Assembly (NCBI GenBank): GCA_002840565.1
Contig: PHBK01000029.1
Location: 1 to 58,050, forward strand
Direction of reading: 5' to 3'
Origin: Deltaproteobacteria bacterium HGW-Deltaproteobacteria-12
GTDB lineage: Bacteria > Desulfobacterota > Syntrophia > Syntrophales > Smithellaceae
Length of the DNA: 58,050 bases
In this document: positions 1 to 8,454 of the stretch, one piece after another
Layout of the letters: each line of letters begins with the position of its first letter
How positions within the stretch are numbered: position 1 is the stretch's first letter
Program-made: the position numbers and the translations under genes
The notes under the pieces: generated by a model
Databases searched by the model: none
Told to the model about the DNA's origin: nothing
The model's input: only the letters and a program-made list of their open reading frames with translations

Positions 1-1
1 T

Positions 2-208
2 TATCGCGGAGCCAAGGAGGCCGGCGGATTGCTCAAAAAAGTCCGGCTGGATATTGCCGTCAATGATAATTTTGCGGAACCGGCAATAACCGCAATAACC
101 TCGGGCGCCCACACCGGAGAAGTGGGTGACGGCAAGATATTTGTTCTTGATCTGGCCGAATGCATTCGCATCAGCACCGGCGAACGAGGGAACACCGCAA
201 TCGGGTAA
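2..208 (+). CDS. PII-type nitrogen regulatory protein (GlnB/GlnK family), C-terminal part only
   Basis: The frame is open from the window edge to a TAA and encodes the last 68 residues of a PII signal protein. It begins YRGA, at the end of the T-loop, and then has the family's C-terminal signature: [11 protein letters not shown] followed by IRISTGERG and NTAIG. PII trimers sense 2-oxoglutarate and ATP/ADP and control ammonium transporters, glutamine synthetase regulators or nitrogenase. The start, the uridylylation site and the upstream neighbour lie outside the window, so GlnB, GlnK and NifI cannot be told apart. No amtB or glnA follows: the next gene is on the other strand. Confidence 0.88.
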   Translation, partial: YRGAKEAGGLLKKVRLDIAVNDNFAEPAITAITSGAHTGEVGDGKIFVLDLAECIRISTGERGNTAIG

Positions 209-482
209 TTTAGAAATTAAAAGGGAAATGATAATTGCAATAAAGACTTGTAGCAGCGGCGGCATGCGGGACGGCTGAAAGAGCGGGCCTGGCAGGCATC
301 GAGATCGATAAAGTAGCCGAATTTTGCGCACCAGTTGCTTTCCCGGGACTGCTGCTCAGCAGCATTCAAAGAAGGTCTGCTGTCATGATCGACAGGGGAT
401 GGTTTTTTCATCGGAAAAGATATATTAGCCAAATGCCGCCAAAGTCAGCCGGATAAATGGCGGGTATTGCCCGCCGCTCAAA
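209..482. other. Gap without a convincing gene
   Basis: The stretch between the PII gene and the next terminator holds only broken frames. A 71-codon minus-strand frame (217-432) has no ribosome binding site and no recognisable family. A small GC-rich hairpin (GGCGGG/CCCGCC around 457-473) could end PII transcription, but no T-run follows it. Confidence 0.4.
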
Positions 483-510
483 GGGAGCCCCTCAATATTC
501 AGGGGCTCTC
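483..510 (-). terminator. Rho-independent terminator
   Basis: Arms GAGCCCC and GGGGCTC with a nine-base loop lie 24 bases beyond the stop codon of the minus-strand gene at 534-839. The minus-strand read runs on into CCCTTTGAG, so the T-tract is short. Confidence 0.65.
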
Positions 511-533
511 TTTATAGGTCAGGTTGCTGATAA

Positions 534-839
534 TTATTTTTTTGCTGCTTTTTTGACGGCTTTCTTTTTTGCTGCCGGTTTTGCAGCCGTTTTCTTTTTA
601 GCAACAGGTTTCTTTGCCGCTTTCTTGTTGACCACGGGCTTTGCTTTTTTTACCGCAGCCTTCTTTTTGGGGGCCGCTGCGGCGACCGCTTGCTTCTTCG
701 GGGCGACGGGCCCTTTATTCACCATGGGTTCTTCGCAACAGATAACTTCCGCCACTGCACAACCGCAGTCTTCATCAACAATTACCGTCAGTCCGCATAC
801 TTCACAGTTCAATGTATCTCCGGTTTTTAACTTAGACAT
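534..839 (-). CDS. Desulforedoxin-like metal-binding domain fused to a histone H1-like Lys/Ala tail
   Basis: The 101-residue product has two parts. Residues 1-40 hold a CEVC pair and later CGC and ICC cysteines, the pattern of a small desulforedoxin/desulfoferrodoxin-N-type knuckle that binds one iron or zinc. From about residue 45 to the end there are almost only Ala, Lys, Pro and Val in repeats such as KKAAVKKAKP and KKPVAKKK, like the C-terminal tail of histone H1 and bacterial nucleoid proteins. A good AGGAGG lies just before the ATG, a sigma-70-type promoter at 910-938 and a terminator after the stop, so it is a single-gene unit. Likely role (inference): a DNA-bound protein sensing redox or metal, or a nucleoid protein. 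No function is established. Confidence 0.72.
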   Translation of the reverse strand: MSKLKTGDTLNCEVCGLTVIVDEDCGCAVAEVICCEEPMVNKGPVAPKKQAVAAAAPKKKAAVKKAKPVVNKKAAKKPVAKKKTAAKPAAKKKAVKKAAKK

Positions 840-909
840 TTCTTATCCTCCTCGGTCTGAATTGATTTGAATATTTTCCTGCCATATTATTTTGAGATCA
901 TTAGAAGTT

Positions 910-938
910 ATTCTAATTAAAGATTACATTATTTTCAA
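910..938 (-). promoter_or_regulatory. Sigma-70-type promoter for the fusion gene at 534-839
   Basis: On the minus strand TTGAAA is followed by a 17-base spacer and TAGAAT. Transcription would begin near 903, giving a leader of about 60 bases before the ATG with AGGAGG. Confidence 0.6.
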
Positions 939-1108
939 GCATTGATTAAATTATTTCTTTATATATAATACCCGGCGGTAACGGAATCTTTTTGCTTGGC
1001 TTTTAATTAATGACACTCGCTGAGAACAAGCGGAGTGCAGTTTGAAGCGCAAGTGGAATTGATCACGAAAGCGAAGCCCAGCAGGCAGAGCTATTCGGGA
1101 TCCAGAGG

Positions 1109-1191
1109 GTTATATTCCCCGCCCCTTGGGGCGAAAAGATTGAGGTATAATCAGTATGATACCCCGCTGCTTGCGGCGGGGCAGTTCATTA
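1109..1191. repeat. REP-like pair of GC-rich hairpins
   Basis: Two short hairpins stand in AT-rich surroundings just upstream of the membrane protease gene: CCCCGCCCC/GGGGCG near 1117-1133 and CCCCGC-TGCTT-GCGGCGGGG at 1162-1181, the latter followed by CAGTTCATT. The style is that of dispersed extragenic palindromes. The rest of 841-1209 shows no gene. Confidence 0.45.
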
Positions 1192-1209
1192 TTCTCCGCA
1201 TGGAACCGT

Positions 1210-2484
1210 ATGGAAAAAGCACTGATAATTTTATTTCTAGTCCTGTTTGCCGGCAGGTTTTGCTGGCGTTATGTCCTGCAGCAGCTCAATATCAGCAATT
1301 TGCAGAAGCACGGCAAAGAAATTCCGCCAGTTTTCCAGGGTGTTATTGATGAAGGAACATTGACTAAAATGGTGGACTATACGGTCGACAATACCCGGTT
1401 AGCCGCCAAAGAAAATCTTGTTGATGATTTAGTCGAACTGGCCCTGGTGTTTCTCTTTTTACCTTTTTTTGTCTCTCTGATAACAGCCGGAAAGATTCCC
1501 TTTATCGGACAGGCGCTGATATTTTTCGGAGTGTTTGCCGCCGTCGGCGGAGTTTGTGGAATTCCCTTTGAGCTTTATTCCACTTTTGTTTTGGAAAAGA
1601 AATACGGCTTTTCGACGATCACCTGGCGGATGTGGTTTACCGATCTGCTCAAGTCGTTAATTATTTCGTCAATTCTCCTGGCTGTTTTAATCAGTGCCAT
1701 TATGGCCTTTATCTTCTACCTGCCGGCGAGCTGGTGGCTCTGGGCATGGGTGTTTTTTACATTGTTTCAGATTTTACTGCTCTGGATTTATCCGGTGGTC
1801 ATTGCCCCGTTGTTCAACAAATACGAGCCCATCACGGATAAGGGGCTCCAGGAGCAAATTGAGGCGATGATGGCGAAAGTCGGCCTAAAGGCCCAGGGCA
1901 TTTATCAGGTTGATGAGGGCAAACGCTCCCGGCATACGAATGCCTACTTTACCGGCATCGGCAAAACCAAGCGCATTGTCCTTTATGACACCCTGCTGGC
2001 CTCTCATACGACAGAAGAGATAATATCTGTATTGGCGCATGAAATCGGCCACTGGAAAAAGAAACACATCTTTAAACAATTGGTCTTCATGATTGCCGCC
2101 TCGCTGGCTGTGTTATATTTTGTCCACACCGTCGTTTCCGCCCCGGTTCTCTATCATGCCTTTGGTCTGACCCCAACGCCGCTTTACGCCGGCCTTTTTC
2201 TGGTGTCGCTTTATCTGAGCTGTCTCGGTTTTTTCTTAAGCCCTGCAGGGGCCGCCATTATGCGGCGTTATGAACGTGAAGCCGACAGGACGGCAGTAGA
2301 ATTGACGGGAACATCCACGCCGATGATCAGTGCGCTCAAAAGGCTGGCCAAAGACAATCTGGCTAATTTACATCCGCATCCTTTGTATGTCTGGTTTTAT
2401 TATTCTCATCCGCCGCTTTTGGAACGTATTACCAATTTGCAGGACATGAAATTAAACAAGGAGAATGCCCATGAAAACAACTAA
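1210..2484 (+). CDS. M48 family membrane metalloprotease (Ste24/CAAX protease-like)
   Basis: The 424-residue membrane protein has several hydrophobic segments before and after a zinc protease core. HEIGH at about residues 277-281 supplies the two zinc histidines and the catalytic Glu; the Glu in YEREAD (about 355) fits the third ligand. Length and layout match eukaryotic and bacterial Ste24 homologues, which cleave membrane or membrane-associated proteins in the inner membrane. I chose the ATG at 1210 because the protein then begins MEKALIILFLVLF, a normal first membrane segment; an ATG at 1156 would add 18 residues read through a REP-like hairpin. The Shine-Dalgarno match is weak. The next gene overlaps its end by 14 bases, so the two are probably co-transcribed. 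Confidence 0.88.
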   Translation: MEKALIILFLVLFAGRFCWRYVLQQLNISNLQKHGKEIPPVFQGVIDEGTLTKMVDYTVDNTRLAAKENLVDDLVELALVFLFLPFFVSLITAGKIPFIGQALIFFGVFAAVGGVCGIPFELYSTFVLEKKYGFSTITWRMWFTDLLKSLIISSILLAVLISAIMAFIFYLPASWWLWAWVFFTLFQILLLWIYPVVIAPLFNKYEPITDKGLQEQIEAMMAKVGLKAQGIYQVDEGKRSRHTNAYFTGIGKTKRIVLYDTLLASHTTEEIISVLAHEIGHWKKKHIFKQLVFMIAASLAVLYFVHTVVSAPVLYHAFGLTPTPLYAGLFLVSLYLSCLGFFLSPAGAAIMRRYEREADRTAVELTGTSTPMISALKRLAKDNLANLHPHPLYVWFYYSHPPLLERITNLQDMKLNKENAHENN

Positions 2485-3742
2485 AGTTGCTTTAAGGAAA
2501 ATGATGATCTTGAAAGCCTGTTTGATTCTTTTTATACCTGTGTTTTTCTTGAGTTCCTGCATGTTATCATCCGTCAGGCTCAATCAGATTCCCCAGCCGT
2601 TGCCTTCCGCCAAACTGCGAATTCACGTTGTTGCGGTTACGTCCGGTAATCACCCTAGTGGCGCCTGGAAAGTGCCTCCGGAGGAGTATGCAAGCAACAT
2701 GGCCAGGAGCACCGCACGGATGTTACAAAATCTTGGTATTTATGAAGTAGTTCCTGCCTCTGATGTCCAACTGGTTCTGGGCGATCGAAAAATCGCCGCC
2801 TGGGAATGGAAGCGGAACGATTGGGCTTTGGCGAAAGAGGTCGGTAAGGCGGTGCATGCCGACTATATTCTGTGTACTGAGCGCAGCTTTAAATTGCATC
2901 TGCAACAAGACTTCAGCCTTATAAATTTGCATACCGGCAGCACGTTTAATGTTTCCAATTATCTTCCCAGACCCATGACCGACGACCAAAGTATAATGGC
3001 AATGATGCGGGTAAATTACCGGACGCTTTTTAAAAGCGCGCAAAGCGACTTGTTGAAAACAGCATTAAACAAAGGGAAAGCAGTATCGGAAGAGATGAAA
3101 CCTGTAGCTTCCGGAAAGGGAGAAGGCGACGTTAAAAAACCCGGAAAAGAGCACCTAGAAGTTACAGCAAAACAGAAAATTGAGGAAGAACCTCAGGATA
3201 TTATTGTTAGTGCGAAAGCAAAACCGGAGGAGAAGCAACTGACAGCGGAGGAAAAACAAATAGCCTTCGAAAAAGAAATGGAAAAAGTGCTGACTGCTCA
3301 GAATACCAAACAGCATGGGTCACGCATTGTCGTTTATGATTTCGATTCGGCAGAGAGCTTGCGTATTGTCGGATTAATTCTGGCCGAAGCCCTGCGGGAG
3401 GAACTCTACAAATTAGGCGGGTTTGTTCTGGTGAACAGAGAAAATATGGCGCAGGTTATGGATGAACGTAAATTACAGCAGTCCGGCCTGGTCAATGAAA
3501 AACAAGCCATTAAACTGGGTGAATGGATGGCGGCCAGTGAAGCGGTAACCGGAAAGATTGCCTTTATCGGATCGTCGAGTATATTGCAGGTAAAGCGTAT
3601 CGACATCAGAACCATGGGTACATTATCGCTGGGTTCCCTGAAATGCAAAGCCGGCGAAGAGGATGAACTGCTTACCACCATGCCCGAACTCGCGCGCAAA
3701 CTGACACAGTTGCAAAAACAACAGCAAGGAGCTAAGCAATGA
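2471..3742 (+). CDS. Lipoprotein with two CsgG-like domains
   Basis: The precursor has a basic N-terminus, a hydrophobic stretch and the lipobox LSSC with Cys at about residue 30, so it is probably anchored in the outer membrane. Residues 45-200 and 280-400 each look like the CsgG/FlgO-type fold. The second has the typical run IVVYDFDSAES, VLVNRENMAQVMDERKLQ, then a Gly-rich turn before EAVTGKIAFIG. A highly charged Lys/Glu linker (about 210-275) joins the two. CsgG relatives form outer-membrane export pores or sense envelope assembly; the exact role here is unknown. AAGGAG lies seven bases before this ATG; the ATG at 2465 is too close to it. Its stop overlaps the start of the CoA-transferase gene (ATGA). 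Confidence 0.62.
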   Translation: MKTTKVALRKMMILKACLILFIPVFFLSSCMLSSVRLNQIPQPLPSAKLRIHVVAVTSGNHPSGAWKVPPEEYASNMARSTARMLQNLGIYEVVPASDVQLVLGDRKIAAWEWKRNDWALAKEVGKAVHADYILCTERSFKLHLQQDFSLINLHTGSTFNVSNYLPRPMTDDQSIMAMMRVNYRTLFKSAQSDLLKTALNKGKAVSEEMKPVASGKGEGDVKKPGKEHLEVTAKQKIEEEPQDIIVSAKAKPEEKQLTAEEKQIAFEKEMEKVLTAQNTKQHGSRIVVYDFDSAESLRIVGLILAEALREELYKLGGFVLVNRENMAQVMDERKLQQSGLVNEKQAIKLGEWMAASEAVTGKIAFIGSSSILQVKRIDIRTMGTLSLGSLKCKAGEEDELLTTMPELARKLTQLQKQQQGAKQ

Positions 3743-4902
3743 CATTGCCTCTCACAGGGTTAAGAATTCTTGATTTTTCCCACTTCATTCCCGGTCCGCT
3801 CGCCACATTGCATTTGGCTGACATGGGCGCCCAGGTATTAAAAATAGTTTCCCGCTACCAGTCCGACGCCGCAGACTTGCAGCCGCTTTTTCTCGATAGT
3901 GATATTTCCGCCAATGCCGCTTACCTGGAACGCAATAAACGCAGCATGTATCTGAATTTAAAGGACCCCAGAGCGCAGAAAATTGTTTATCAACTGATTA
4001 TGCATTACGACATTTTAATCGAGCAGTTCCGGCCGGGCACGATGGCAGAGTTCGGTCTGGACTATGCAACGCTCAGCCGGATTCACCCTTCGCTTATTTA
4101 TTGTGCTCTGACGGGCTATGGCCAGACTGGCCCTCAGGCCGGAAAAGCAGGGCAGATCATTAATTTTCTGGCCCGATCAGGAAGCCTGAATTATTTAAGC
4201 CCGGAAGACTCTGGCCGCGACTCCTCCGGAGAATTTCTCTCCGCTGCGGCGTCCGGCGCCGCCCATACCATCATCGGGATTCTGGCCGCAGTAATCGGTC
4301 GCAGCAAAACCGGCCATGGCCAGTATATCGACATTGCCCTGACTGACAGCATGACGACCTTGAACAATGCTTATGCCGCCTCTTTAATTACCAGCAAAAG
4401 CCCGGAGCCGGAAAGCACAAGCTTTAACGCGGGATATCTCTCCGGATGTTATGAAACTGCAGATGGAAAATATATGAGTGTCGGCTCTCTGCTGCCCGGC
4501 TTTCGCTCCGTTTTTTTTGAAGCAATAAACCGGCCTGATCTAGTAACAGCAGCAAACGGCGAGGAAGTTAAAAAGCAAATCGGGGAAATTTTCCGGAGGA
4601 AAAAGAGGGATGAATGGACGAAAATCTTCCGCCGGGTTGATGCCTGCGTGGAGCCGGTGCTAAATGCCCGGGAGGCTCTCGATGACGAACAAAGCCAAGA
4701 ACGCAATATCTATGTAGACATTGATTTGCCGCAGGGCGGGAAAGTCAGGCAGCCGACGCTGCCCATCAAATTTTCTTCCTATAAACCGGAATATAAAAAG
4801 ATCGGCGCAGCGGACGGAGCGAACACAAAAGAGGTTTTGCAGGAACTTGGTTATACTGAAGAGCAGATTGCCGAGATGGAGAAAACCGGCCTTTTAAATT
4901 AA
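3739..4902 (+). CDS. CaiB/BaiF family III CoA-transferase (racemase-like), catalytic Asp apparently missing
   Basis: The protein has the family III fold: GLRILDFSHFIPGPLAT at the N-terminus, YLERNKRSMYLNLKDP, EQFRPGTMAEFGLDY, YCALTGYGQTGP, then GILAAVIGRSKTGHGQYIDI. Members move CoA between carboxylic acids or racemise 2-methylacyl-CoA, working through an Asp that forms an acyl anhydride or abstracts a proton. Aligned by eye, that Asp falls in FLSAAASGAAH, where only Ala and Ser are found; the racemase His position reads Gln (GKAGQIINF). It may be a divergent or inactive member. Length (387) is between the racemase and formyl-CoA transferase norms. It is translationally coupled to the lipoprotein gene before it (ATGA overlap). 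Confidence 0.82.
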   Translation: MTLPLTGLRILDFSHFIPGPLATLHLADMGAQVLKIVSRYQSDAADLQPLFLDSDISANAAYLERNKRSMYLNLKDPRAQKIVYQLIMHYDILIEQFRPGTMAEFGLDYATLSRIHPSLIYCALTGYGQTGPQAGKAGQIINFLARSGSLNYLSPEDSGRDSSGEFLSAAASGAAHTIIGILAAVIGRSKTGHGQYIDIALTDSMTTLNNAYAASLITSKSPEPESTSFNAGYLSGCYETADGKYMSVGSLLPGFRSVFFEAINRPDLVTAANGEEVKKQIGEIFRRKKRDEWTKIFRRVDACVEPVLNAREALDDEQSQERNIYVDIDLPQGGKVRQPTLPIKFSSYKPEYKKIGAADGANTKEVLQELGYTEEQIAEMEKTGLLN

Positions 4903-4974
4903 GCTTGAAAAGCCTGCCGCGCCATTTAAAAGCAGCAGCAGTAAAGACGCCGGCAATCCTTTGTCAGATTTCCA

Positions 4975-5003
4975 TTGACGAATCTTTTTCATAAAGCTAA
5001 AAA
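4975..5003 (+). promoter_or_regulatory. Possible sigma-70-type promoter for the NtrC-type regulator
   Basis: TTGACG, a 17-base spacer and TAAAAA lie about 27-55 bases before the ATG at 5030. The -10 match is moderate. Confidence 0.4.
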
Positions 5004-5029
5004 TAGAAGAAATAAGATCAGGTGCTCTA

Positions 5030-6379
5030 ATGAAATCCAGTATTTTAGTAATTGATGACGACGCCGTTGCCTGTGAGTTTCTCCAGGAAGCATTATCCCG
5101 CGAGGGCTATAGGGTGGTAACCTATACATCGGCGTTGGAAGCGCTGCAGCAGGATCTTTCCAGTTATGATCTGCTGATGTCTGATATCCGCATGCCCGGC
5201 ATGGACGGATTGCAATTCTTAAGCGCAGTGCAAAAGAAATGGCCGGATTTACCGGTAATTTTGATGACTGCCTACGGATCTCTGGAAACCACAATGGAAG
5301 CGATCAGTCTGGGTGCCTGGGATTATATCAGCAAGCCGTTTTCTCCGGATGCGTGCCGGGCTATCGTCAAAAAGGTTCTCGAGGTCAGGGAATTGCGGGA
5401 GCGACGCCTGAAATTGGATTCGCCGGAAACAAGCGAAGGGCCGAAGTTAATCGGCTCATCGGCGGCCATGGTTGAATTTTACAAACAGATCGCCCGGGTT
5501 GCCGATTCGCCGGCCAGTGTTTTAATCGAAGGGGAAAGCGGCACCGGTAAAGAATTAACCGCCCGGTCGCTGCATAGAATGTCTTCGCGCCGGAACAAAC
5601 AGTTTGTCGTCGTCCACTGCGGAGCTATTCCCGACAATTTACTCGAATCGGAGCTCTTCGGCTATGAAAAAGGGTCATTTACGGGTGCTGATCATCAGCA
5701 TTTAGGATTACTGGAATCGGCCGAGGGCGGCACAATTTTTCTCGATGAGATAACTGAAATGTCCACCGCCCTGCAGGGGAAGTTTTTGCGCTTTATGCAG
5801 GATGGCGAAGTGCGCAGAATCGGCGGTCACGACGTACGCCATGCCGCTGTAAGGGTAGTGGCGGCAGCCAATAAAAATATCGATGAGGAAGTGCAGCAGG
5901 GACGATTTCGTCTCGATTTGCTTTACCGGTTTATCGTGCGGCTGCGCATCCCGCCTTTGCGTGAGCATAAGGAAGATATTCCGCTGCTCATCGAGTCCAT
6001 GTTGAAAAAATTTGGTTATCCCGGAGTGCGCATTTCCGTCGAGGCCATGGAATTGTTGATGGCGTATTCCTGGCCGGGCAATGTCCGGGAAGTGGAAAAC
6101 GTTCTGCAGCAAACCCTGCTGCTTTCTCCGTTTGTGGTAATCTTGCCGGAGAATCTGCCCCAGCGTTTCCAGCAGCACAAAGAACCCGTGGGAAACATCA
6201 ATCTGCCGGAAATGACTCCGCTGGCGGAAGCGGAGAGGGACATGATTCTGCAAACGCTGAAAGCGGCCTCCTGGAATCAATCCAAAGCAGCGCAGCTTCT
6301 GGGGATTGACCGCAAAACACTGCGTCTGAAAATTCGGCGTTATGGTTTGTCAGATGAAAATATTCCGTCCGGAAGCTGA
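5030..6379 (+). CDS. NtrC-family sigma-54-dependent response regulator
   Basis: Three domains follow the standard order. Residues 1-120 are a receiver domain with the acidic DDD near residue 10, phosphoacceptor Asp52 in LLMSDIRMPG, and Lys in SKPFSP. Residues about 140-375 are the AAA+ sigma-54 interaction domain with Walker A GESGTGKE (about 168) and GSFTGA (about 215), a Ser-for-Ala variant of the sigma-54 loop GAFTGA. Residues about 405-445 are a Fis-type helix-turn-helix (NQSKAAQLLGIDRKTLR). When phosphorylated it should open sigma-54 promoters. The likely partner is the sensor kinase gene that meets it tail to tail, and one sigma-54-type promoter is visible nearby at 9198-9214. The target genes are unknown. 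Confidence 0.93.
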   Translation: MKSSILVIDDDAVACEFLQEALSREGYRVVTYTSALEALQQDLSSYDLLMSDIRMPGMDGLQFLSAVQKKWPDLPVILMTAYGSLETTMEAISLGAWDYISKPFSPDACRAIVKKVLEVRELRERRLKLDSPETSEGPKLIGSSAAMVEFYKQIARVADSPASVLIEGESGTGKELTARSLHRMSSRRNKQFVVVHCGAIPDNLLESELFGYEKGSFTGADHQHLGLLESAEGGTIFLDEITEMSTALQGKFLRFMQDGEVRRIGGHDVRHAAVRVVAAANKNIDEEVQQGRFRLDLLYRFIVRLRIPPLREHKEDIPLLIESMLKKFGYPGVRISVEAMELLMAYSWPGNVREVENVLQQTLLLSPFVVILPENLPQRFQQHKEPVGNINLPEMTPLAEAERDMILQTLKAASWNQSKAAQLLGIDRKTLRLKIRRYGLSDENIPSGS

Positions 6380-6382
6380 AAT

Positions 6383-6436
6383 TCGTGAAGCGAGTTTCGT
6401 CGTTCGCATCTCTTATCTCATTTTTCGCGCTTCGCG
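6383..6436. repeat. Inverted repeat between convergent genes
   Basis: GTGAAGCG and CGCTTCAC face each other across about 40 bases, with TTCGCGCTTCGCGCTTC near the right arm. It could act as a weak two-way terminator for the converging regulator and kinase genes. Confidence 0.35.
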
Positions 6437-6438
6437 CT

Positions 6439-7989
6439 TCACGCAATTCGTTCTCCGTCGGCCGCTACCGGCAAGTAAAGGGTGATGGAAGTGCCTTCAG
6501 CGAGGGAACTTTTAATTTCCATTTTCCCCCCGTGAGCCTTGATAATATCCCGGACAATAGCAAGACCCAGTCCGCGCATGCCCTCATTTTTGTGGGAACT
6601 GTAAAATGGCTCGCAGGCCTTATCCAGCATTTCCGGAGACATCCCTGTGCCTGTATCTCTGACTGTTATTGATACCATCCGGTCTCCGGGCACAGACCGG
6701 GCGATGATAAAAATTTCCCCTCCCGAGGGCATTGCTTCCAGAGAGTTTTGAATAATATTAAACAGGGCTGTCTGAATCCGGTATCGATCCAGATATAACG
6801 GCTTAATGCTGGCATCAATGTCTAAACTCATCGTAACATTAGTTCTCTGCATCAGCGGTTCAACTAATGGCAATGTTTCATTTAATATTCTATCAATGGT
6901 TTGAGATTCAAAATGCGGCTCCGGCAATCTCGTGGCCCGGCGAACATTTTGAATAACATTATCCAGCCTTTGGGTTTGCTGAACAATCAGCTGCAGCTTA
7001 TGGGCTACGTCCGGCGGCCAACCTTCACGCTCCAGCAGAAGATTGGCCAGGCCGCCGATGGAATGAAGAGGCGTGCCTAAATCGTGGGCAAGATTGGCGG
7101 TTAAATGCCCCAAAGCCGTTAGCTGTTTTAAGTCGTCAACTTGTTTTTGTAATTGGACGACCTTCAGTGTTTCTTCTTTGACGCGCGCTTCCAGATGCCT
7201 CGTCAAATCCTGATTGCTGGCCATCACTTGCTGAATTTCTGTGGCCATCATGTTGAAATGCTCCGCCAGCTGCCCCCATTCATCCCGCCGTACAATCGGA
7301 ATACGTTTGATGTATTGTCCCTTCTGCGATTGGTCAATTGTCTCGATGATGAGATTCAGCGGTCTGCCGATAATCCAGCCATAACTTATGCCCAGCACCA
7401 GCAGAATGCCGAGCAACAGACCCGCGCTGCTCAAAATCAACAACTGATTGGCGCGGGCCATAATTTCTTCGGAGGTGCGGGAAAAGCCAATGATGGCTAC
7501 AACAATGCGGGAATCTTTCGTTTCGCCGGACACAGGATAGATAAGGCCCAGAGCCGGCCCGCCTTCGATGGTTATTTTTACGTAGCGCGGAGTATTTTTT
7601 TTCATAACCTGGGCAATAACGCTATCCGGCCATTCATATTGAACGCGGCTGGCGCCGGCAATATAGTCGACATTGCCCCGACTGGCATCGAAAATGTCTA
7701 TGCGGGCCAGACGCACATCTGCCTGCACATGATCTTTCATCGCGGCATCCAGTGCCGCCAGACCTCTTTTGGTAGGAAAGTTCGAATAAAAGGTGCTGAC
7801 TGTTTCGACCACACCCTCCAGCCTCTTCAACTGCTGTTCGACAAGGATTCTTTCCAGGGCGGTCAGTTGGATAAATCCCCAAATGGCCATAGTTATGGCC
7901 AGACCGGCAATAGTTACCGTGATTAACCGTGCCCTGACGGTAAAGTTATCATTATACTCAATAATTTTATGAAGAAGTTTTTTCCACAT
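6439..7989 (-). CDS. Membrane sensor histidine kinase
   Basis: The 516-residue protein has a membrane segment near residues 20-45, an extracytoplasmic sensor region to about 185, a second membrane segment with LLLGILLVLGISYGW, a HAMP linker and a coiled coil (HLEARVKEETLKVVQLQKQV). The dimerisation domain carries the phosphoacceptor His in AHDLGTPLHS (about 301). The ATPase domain has NIIQNSLEA (N box), VRDTGTGMS (G1) and GLGLAIVRDIIKAHGG (G2). It should phosphorylate the NtrC-type regulator encoded convergently 60 bases away. I use the ATG at 7989; a TTG four codons upstream is also in frame. The sensor ligand is unknown. Confidence 0.9.
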   Translation of the reverse strand: MWKKLLHKIIEYNDNFTVRARLITVTIAGLAITMAIWGFIQLTALERILVEQQLKRLEGVVETVSTFYSNFPTKRGLAALDAAMKDHVQADVRLARIDIFDASRGNVDYIAGASRVQYEWPDSVIAQVMKKNTPRYVKITIEGGPALGLIYPVSGETKDSRIVVAIIGFSRTSEEIMARANQLLILSSAGLLLGILLVLGISYGWIIGRPLNLIIETIDQSQKGQYIKRIPIVRRDEWGQLAEHFNMMATEIQQVMASNQDLTRHLEARVKEETLKVVQLQKQVDDLKQLTALGHLTANLAHDLGTPLHSIGGLANLLLEREGWPPDVAHKLQLIVQQTQRLDNVIQNVRRATRLPEPHFESQTIDRILNETLPLVEPLMQRTNVTMSLDIDASIKPLYLDRYRIQTALFNIIQNSLEAMPSGGEIFIIARSVPGDRMVSITVRDTGTGMSPEMLDKACEPFYSSHKNEGMRGLGLAIVRDIIKAHGGKMEIKSSLAEGTSITLYLPVAADGERIA

Positions 7990-8054
7990 AACCGCAGGCA
8001 ATATAACAGAAAGAAAAAAAATAAACTAGCAGGGCGTTGGAAGACATGTGATTA

Positions 8055-8393
8055 GCAGGCTGTTCAAAAAGGTTTAGATGCAAGGCGCGCAAGGATCGAG
8101 ACGCGGAGCGTACTTTTAGCGTACGTGAGCAACGAGATCTGAAGCACATCCGGCATTCGAGACCGTGTCACAATTGACGGATGCTGATTGCAGTCTGTTC
8201 GGAATGTCCCCCGCTGGCGGGGGTAAGGGGGTGGATGTTTTTGAAGTGGCCATAATATTCAAAAGTTACACCTTGGCACAACTTAGTCCACCTCCGTCAC
8301 TACGTGCCACCTCCGCCAGCGGAGGACATGAAATGACAATTTCACCCATTACGACACAGTCTCGAATGCCGGGAGCCTTTTTCAACAGCCTGC
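8055..8393. repeat. Composite MITE-like element with nested inverted repeats
   Basis: The outer ends GCAGGCTGTTCAAAAAGG (8055-8072) and CCTTTTTCAACAGCCTGC (8376-8393) are inverted copies with one mismatch. Inside, GAGACCGTGTC (8159-8169) and GACACAGTCTC (8353-8363) form a second inverted pair that directly continues the hairpin stems CCGGCATTC and GAATGCCGG. The segment 8159-8238 recurs near 56735-56811 with few differences, including a palindrome CCCCCGCTGGCGGGGG. No plausible gene lies inside. It is placed between the sensor kinase gene and the small secreted protein gene. Confidence 0.68.
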
Positions 8394-8400
8394 ATTCATA

Positions 8401-8433
8401 AAAAAAGGACAGGGATCAGCCTGTCCTTTTTTC
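8401..8433 (-). terminator. Rho-independent terminator
   Basis: AAAAAAGGACAGG and CCTGTCCTTTTTT pair around a short loop, 22 bases past the stop codon of the minus-strand gene at 8455. With an A-run on one side and a T-run on the other it works in both directions. Confidence 0.85.
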
Positions 8434-8454
8434 ACTTCATAAGTTTTAATAAAC

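Noticed and set aside
217..432. Minus-strand 71-codon frame after the PII gene
   Set aside because: No Shine-Dalgarno sequence, promoter or recognisable motif; Cys and Arg content looks like random GC-rich DNA.
457..870. Plus-strand 137-codon frame rich in Phe and Ala
   Set aside because: It is the mirror of the Lys/Ala-rich fusion gene on the other strand and has no ribosome binding site or family.
1156..1209. Upstream start for the M48 protease
   Set aside because: The added residues are read through a REP-like hairpin and precede a normal N-terminal membrane segment.
7153..7926. 257-codon plus-strand frame opposite the sensor kinase
   Set aside because: It is an antisense shadow of a well-supported kinase gene.
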